Program-made: the position numbers and the translations under genes
NCBI GenBank assembly: GCA_018302985.1
Contig: JAGVZA010000016.1
Span: 1 to 60,179 of the forward strand
Length of the DNA: 60,179 nucleotides
Origin: Candidatus Woesearchaeota archaeon
GTDB lineage: Archaea; Nanobdellota; Nanobdellia; SCGC-AAA011-G17; UBA489
Direction: 5' to 3'
Part shown: positions 56,596 through 60,179 of the stretch, in pieces
How the letters are laid out: the number at the start of each line of letters is the position of its first letter
Numbering within the stretch: position 1 is the first letter of the stretch
Notes under the pieces: model-generated
Told to the model about the DNA's origin: nothing
What the model saw: only the letters and a program-made list of their open reading frames with translations
Database searches by the model: none

Positions 56596-57403
56596 AAAAT
56601 AAGATAATTTTCTGCCATAAAGAGAGTGATTGTTCTTCCACTTTTTTTACTTCTGACTGGGTGGATTCTTTTTGACTTTTTTTACAACAACATACTTTTC
56701 CTGTAGCACAATACCCAGTTCCTTTGCTATATTCATCTGATAAACAAGAGACTACATTAGGATTGCTTTTTTGATCACGACATGATGATTCACCATAACC
56801 TTCTTCTTGACAGACATCAAAACAAGTAATATCTGCGCAATCAGAATAACATCTCTCACCACCATCACAAATACCATCTCCGCAAATTAAATCGGCAGGA
56901 TTTTTTTCTTTAGTTGTATTAATTTTCTCAAATTTCTCACCTGTAACAATTATACTTAAGGACTCTTTGAGGATTGGATAAGTCTTATAGTATGCAATGA
57001 TTTTTGCTGCTCTACGAGTATCTTCTAAAGAACTTCCAGCAATAATTAAATCGTTGCCTGCAACACGAAGCACTGCTTCTCCTTGCTTATAAGGCCATTC
57101 TTCACAGCTTATGGGGATGAGTCCATTGTCACAGGGATGACCAATGAGAATTTTTGATTCGTCTGGCGTTACTTCATCTTCTATAACAGTTTCCAGATCA
57201 GGTGCATTTACATTGAACTTTTTAATACCTATAGCAACATCTATGGCTGCAAAACTGTCTCCGCCTTTTGCTTTCGCTCCTAACACTATTTTATGCTGAT
57301 CATCTACTCTTTGTAAATATTCATAGATAGAATCTACTGCTGCAAAAGTTATTGGTGCACTTAGGAATAAACACAATACTAGTACTAGAACAACTCTTTT
57401 CAT
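56579..57403 (-). CDS. Secreted S-layer-domain-like protein with Cys-rich C-terminus
   Basis: The 274-residue protein has a signal peptide (VVLVLVLCLFLSAPITFA), a domain with KILIGHPCDN and LRVAGNDLIIAGSSLEDTRR, typical of archaeal S-layer-like proteins, then a Cys-rich module (CGDGICDGGERCYSDC) and a basic hydrophobic end (SLWQKIILFFKRLF) that may anchor it. Its ATG overlaps the end of the upstream wHTH gene by 4 nt. Confidence 0.78.
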   Translation of the reverse strand: MKRVVLVLVLCLFLSAPITFAAVDSIYEYLQRVDDQHKIVLGAKAKGGDSFAAIDVAIGIKKFNVNAPDLETVIEDEVTPDESKILIGHPCDNGLIPISCEEWPYKQGEAVLRVAGNDLIIAGSSLEDTRRAAKIIAYYKTYPILKESLSIIVTGEKFEKINTTKEKNPADLICGDGICDGGERCYSDCADITCFDVCQEEGYGESSCRDQKSNPNVVSCLSDEYSKGTGYCATGKVCCCKKSQKESTQSEVKKVEEQSLSLWQKIILFFKRLF

Positions 57404-58326
57404 ACTTTCCTTACCAACATGAATCCTTTTAAATTTTTTTCTTTGTATTCCTGAGCTTTTTTAGATAGTTCTCCGTTAGTTAGCAAAATGACTGGGAGTT
57501 TTTTTAATTGGCCTTGATTATGCGCTAAACTTAAATCTGAATCTGCAATCTTCTTCTTATTCTTTGCAATGACCACATATTCGAGCAATCCTACATTAGA
57601 AGGAACTTTGGCAATAAGCTCATATTCTTTATTTTTCTTCAGTATTTTTTCTTCAAGCACTTGAATATGGTTATTTTGTAAATAAGCTCTTATGATGGCA
57701 ATGAATGCGTCTGTAGATTCTTTTTTAACACTTGATTTTTTCTGTTCTTTCTGTGCTATTGGTTTTTCCTGCATTAAAGGTGATTTTTCTAGAACTGGTA
57801 CTGTTGGTTGTTTTGGAAGAGGTTGTACTACAGGCTGTTGGATTGGCTGCTGCACTTGCATTACAGGTTCTTGCACTAACACAGTTGGTTGAGGTGGTGT
57901 TAATGGTACATTGACTTTGACTGGTTGTTCTTCTTTGTTTTGCAGATACCATCGCCATATGATTTCTTGGTTTTCATTATAAAAGGGAATTGCAAAGTCT
58001 TTAATGGCTCGGAGAGCAACACGAATTGCTGGCTCTGTTTCTTTATCTTTGAGTATTTTTTTCTCTTTCAAGAGGTTAAAGGCTTCTTTTTCTTTTTGTG
58101 GAAGCCCATTGTATAACATAGTTAATTTTTCTTCTTGACCTGGAAAATAGTAGACGGGGGTTCCGCCAACTTTTGCACTACTAATCTTGATAATTTTACT
58201 ATTCAATAATTCTGAGAGAATTGCTCCGGCATAGAAAGTATCTTTTCCCAAGTCCTTTGCTACTTGCATGGGAATTACTGGTCCCTTAGCTTTAACAAAA
58301 GCAAGCACTTTATCACGCATTTCCAT
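57400..58326 (-). CDS. Winged-helix plus restriction-endonuclease-like domain protein
   Basis: The 308-residue protein begins with a wHTH (KVLAFVKAKGPVIPMQVAKD; SKIIKISSAKVGGTPVYYFP). A Pro/Gln/Val-rich linker (about 140-195) leads to a C-terminal alpha/beta domain (YELIAKVPSNVGLLEYVVIA, KKLPVILLTNGELS) similar to a nuclease-like fold but without a clear PD-ExK. Similar proteins are common in DPANN genomes (recollection). The role is unknown. Confidence 0.72.
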   Translation of the reverse strand: MEMRDKVLAFVKAKGPVIPMQVAKDLGKDTFYAGAILSELLNSKIIKISSAKVGGTPVYYFPGQEEKLTMLYNGLPQKEKEAFNLLKEKKILKDKETEPAIRVALRAIKDFAIPFYNENQEIIWRWYLQNKEEQPVKVNVPLTPPQPTVLVQEPVMQVQQPIQQPVVQPLPKQPTVPVLEKSPLMQEKPIAQKEQKKSSVKKESTDAFIAIIRAYLQNNHIQVLEEKILKKNKEYELIAKVPSNVGLLEYVVIAKNKKKIADSDLSLAHNQGQLKKLPVILLTNGELSKKAQEYKEKNLKGFMLVRKV

Positions 58327-58384
58327 AGCATGAAAATAAGAAAAGAAGTTTTTAAGGTTTGTTGTGATTTAGACTACTTTGGAT

Positions 58385-58828
58385 TTACCAATGTATCCAT
58401 TTTTCATATATGGCACTCCATGCATTAGTTATTAACCAGATAGGGAATAATTCCGATGTTTCTATTGTTAAAGAATACATAGCTCCTCCACTGGCAGCCA
58501 GCATTGCGAGAGGAGTCATAATATTTCTCGTAGTATCAGCTACGTTTCTTCTTACAGTTGTATAAATCTGTTTGTTAGAAGAAGGCATATTACTATCGAT
58601 TAGGTGGTTGTGATCAGGTAAACATGTTTCAACTAACCTCTCTATACTTGGTTTAATTCTACGCTCTACAAAGGAAGCCATTACAAAACTTCCTAGTACT
58701 CCAGTTAACGTACCTATAGTACTTCCTGCTGCTGCACCTATCAAAACTTCGGCACCAACTCTACAACGAGAATAAGGAGGCGTTTGTAGATCTTCTGCTA
58801 TTAAGGTAACTTGTTGTATGTCTGTCAT
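58385..58828 (-). CDS. Hypothetical membrane protein with Gly-rich helix
   Basis: The 147-residue protein has a Gly/Ala-rich hydrophobic stretch (VLIGAAAGSTIGTLTGVLGS, about residues 28-47) and a second weak helix (NIMTPLAMLAASGGAMYSL). It is preceded by an A/T-rich region. No family is recognised. Confidence 0.55.
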   Translation of the reverse strand: MTDIQQVTLIAEDLQTPPYSRCRVGAEVLIGAAAGSTIGTLTGVLGSFVMASFVERRIKPSIERLVETCLPDHNHLIDSNMPSSNKQIYTTVRRNVADTTRNIMTPLAMLAASGGAMYSLTIETSELFPIWLITNAWSAIYEKWIHW

Positions 58829-58955
58829 TTTTTAGAGAATTATAGTTTATTTATAAAAGTATGCTCTTCTTTTTTACTTCTTTTTAGGGACTTTAACTGT
58901 TACTTTACAAATACTAATATTATATTTTAGCTCTAGATAGAAATCAACTTCAAAT

Positions 58956-59192
58956 TTAAGGTCTTATCCAGCTGACTGTGTAATACGTAACATCCCCTTC
59001 ATCATCGACAATGCCAATTAACAAGTTCTTCCTAGTCGAATGCGCTACACGATTCTTAGCAGAGAATTCGTACCAGGTTTGTGTTTCGCCTTCGTGCACT
59101 GGATAGAGAATCCATTTTGCATGATCATCGCCTGGCTTGATGCCACGATCATACACTCTGAAGTCTGCGCCGAATTTTAAGGCAGTTTTCAC
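58956..59192 (-). CDS. endA: tRNA-splicing endonuclease EndA, C-terminal catalytic part
   Basis: The 78-residue ORF is the catalytic domain alone: LKFGADFRVYDRG with the catalytic Tyr, HAKWILYPVHEGE with the His, and VAHSTRKNLLIGIVDDEGDV with the Lys of the EndA triad. It starts at GTG 59192 (overlapping the N-part stop as GTGA); in the same frame the sequence reads NIVKTALKFG just upstream, like the family's IVKTGLKFG. The usual 40 residues between N- and C-domains are absent. It cuts bulge-helix-bulge tRNA introns. Confidence 0.88.
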   Translation of the reverse strand: MKTALKFGADFRVYDRGIKPGDDHAKWILYPVHEGETQTWYEFSAKNRVAHSTRKNLLIGIVDDEGDVTYYTVSWIRP

Positions 59193-59413
59193 AATATTTT
59201 TTTCTTCTCTACTAAATAACAGGCTTCGACTAATGAGTATACTTGTTTTCCTTCTTGTGGCTCACCAAAACGAGATTGATCATATAATGAACGAGCTTCT
59301 CCCTTGTCATCTGTAAGTACTCTTTCTCTTGAGAGCACTGCTTTGATCTTTTTCTTGCTGCTGAAACTTTGTTTCTCTGTTCCTTGTTGTACTTGTTCTT
59401 GTTTTTTTACCAT
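59189..59413 (-). CDS. endA: tRNA-splicing endonuclease EndA, N-terminal part
   Basis: The 74-residue ORF matches the EndA N-domain (VLSRERVLTDDKGEARSLYD; RFGEPQEGKQVYSLVEACYL) and stops soon after, at EKKKIL. It ends in a run of seven A before TTGTGA. Of three ATGs at 59419, 59416 and 59413, the last gives the 23-nt TATA spacing. It overlaps the C-part by 4 nt. One extra A, or a -1 shift on A7, would fuse the two parts. Confidence 0.82.
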   Translation of the reverse strand: MVKKQEQVQQGTEKQSFSSKKKIKAVLSRERVLTDDKGEARSLYDQSRFGEPQEGKQVYSLVEACYLVEKKKIL

Positions 59414-59435
59414 CATCATTGAGTGAATCGGAAAC

Positions 59436-59443
59436 TATATAAA
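59436..59443. promoter_or_regulatory. Shared TATA box of endA and rnz
   Basis: TATATAAA is 23 nt from ATG 59413 (endA, minus) and 23 nt from ATG 59466 (rnz, plus), so both tRNA-processing genes appear to fire from one element. Confidence 0.65.
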
Positions 59444-59465
59444 AAGCTTGTCTTTGTGTTGGTTT

Positions 59466-60179
59466 ATGGAAATAACCTTTCTCGGGACTGGTTCGATGTT
59501 GCCTACAAAGGAGCGTAATGGCACAGCTGTGCTGTTGACCTATAGAGATCAGGGTATTTTGTTTGATTGTGGAGAAGGAACACAACGACAATTACGGATT
59601 GCTAATATCCCTCCTACTAAGATTACTAAAATTTTAGTTAGTCATTGGCATGGTGATCATGTTTTTGGATTACCAGGACTTATTTTGACTCTTGGATCAA
59701 GTCATTATCAAGGCACGTTAGAGATGTATGGTCCAAAGAAAAGCAAACAACGTCTTGCAGATCTTCGTAAACCTTTTGTTGCTCAAAATACTTTACCTCT
59801 TACTTTAAAAGAAGTAGACAAAGGAGTCTTTTACGAGAATGATTTTTTCAAGCTGGAAGCATTGCCTTTGGAACATAGCACTACGGTCTTAGGTTATTCT
59901 TTTATTGAACAAGATAAGTTCCATATTAATTTACCTTATATTAAAAAAGTTGGTTTACTGAACAATCCTTTATTGAGTGATTTACAGAAAGGCAAGGATG
60001 TAGTATGGCAAGGCAAAAAAATCAAAGCGAAAGATGCTACTACACGCTCTCCAGGCAAAAAAATAACTTTTATCACAGATACTAAATATTGTGCTAATGC
60101 AGTCAAATTAGCCAAGCATGCTGATGTCCTTATTTGTGAATCTACTTACATGGATGAGTTGAAAGACAAAGCCAAAGAA
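59466..60179 (+). CDS. rnz: Ribonuclease Z, N-terminal portion (cut by window end)
   Basis: The frame starts MEITFLGTGSMLPTKERNG and has ILFDCGEGTQRQLR, the metallo-beta-lactamase zinc motif VSHWHGDHVFGLPGL, and ITFITDTKY. It continues past the window edge. RNase Z removes tRNA 3' trailers, so it pairs functionally with the divergent splicing endonuclease. Confidence 0.93.
   Translation, partial: MEITFLGTGSMLPTKERNGTAVLLTYRDQGILFDCGEGTQRQLRIANIPPTKITKILVSHWHGDHVFGLPGLILTLGSSHYQGTLEMYGPKKSKQRLADLRKPFVAQNTLPLTLKEVDKGVFYENDFFKLEALPLEHSTTVLGYSFIEQDKFHINLPYIKKVGLLNNPLLSDLQKGKDVVWQGKKIKAKDATTRSPGKKITFITDTKYCANAVKLAKHADVLICESTYMDELKDKAKE

Overview
The window is a compact archaeal segment, most likely from a DPANN lineage (Woesearchaeota/Pacearchaeota-like; inference). 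Archaeal markers seen directly include RpoP, both prefoldin subunits, Alba, a histone, Dph2, Rnp1, aIF1/SUI1, SecY, EndA and eukaryote-type ribosomal proteins (eL14, eL19, eL32, eL34, eL43, eS4, eS17). DPANN-like traits are a single-chain primase joining a PriS core to a PriL-type Cys domain, very short intergenic gaps, many small orphan membrane proteins, and bacterial-looking LysRS-II, MetRS and Cfa. Most isolated genes look leaderless: a TATA box ends 22-24 nt before the start codon. Genes with leaders carry GGAGG or GGTGA Shine-Dalgarno motifs. I used these two rules to choose starts.

Layout. 1-1891: partial membrane protein, then eL43, RpoP, prefoldin beta, UPF0147 and SepF. 1985-8374: ZPR1, M23 peptidase, two small-gene cassettes, Dph2, GlyRS, P-loop kinase, HIT protein, tRNA-Ala, tRNA-Met and a LAGLIDADG protein. 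8511-10693: a small gene split by a 1853-bp insert carrying an FkbH-like HAD/methyltransferase gene. 10690-14628: antiporter, Alba, eS17, Cfa. 14820-23400: surface Asp-box protein with a MinD ATPase, tRNA methyltransferase, third small-gene cassette, LysRS and a mini histone-fold protein. 23478-31266: kinase paralog, HxlR/SnoaL pair, Hjc and several secreted or anchored proteins. 31243-47819: one minus-strand ribosomal block running from uL3 to SecY, eL34, eL14, prefoldin alpha and primase. 48066-60179: histone, 5'-nucleotidase, CutA, tRNAs Gln, Glu, Ile and Asn, a DUF6884-like/GIY-YIG pair, TrmB, MetRS plus a free tRNA-binding domain, surface proteins, a split EndA and the start of RNase Z. 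No stretch longer than about 300 nt lacks a gene or gene remnant.

Main points for a second look: (i) a 13-bp palindrome (CGGAAA-S-TTTCCG) at a fixed distance upstream of three operons of tiny proteins, two of them paralogous membrane/coiled-coil cassettes; (ii) the insert flanked by 7-bp TAATATA repeats, whose removal restores an in-frame 109-aa protein; (iii) a tRNA-splicing endonuclease lacking its middle and split at an A7 run, in a genome with tRNA introns at three different positions; (iv) apparent CUG and AUC start codons for uL3 and Hjc; (v) single TATA boxes shared symmetrically by divergent genes; (vi) a perfect palindrome in the HxlR/SnoaL promoter.
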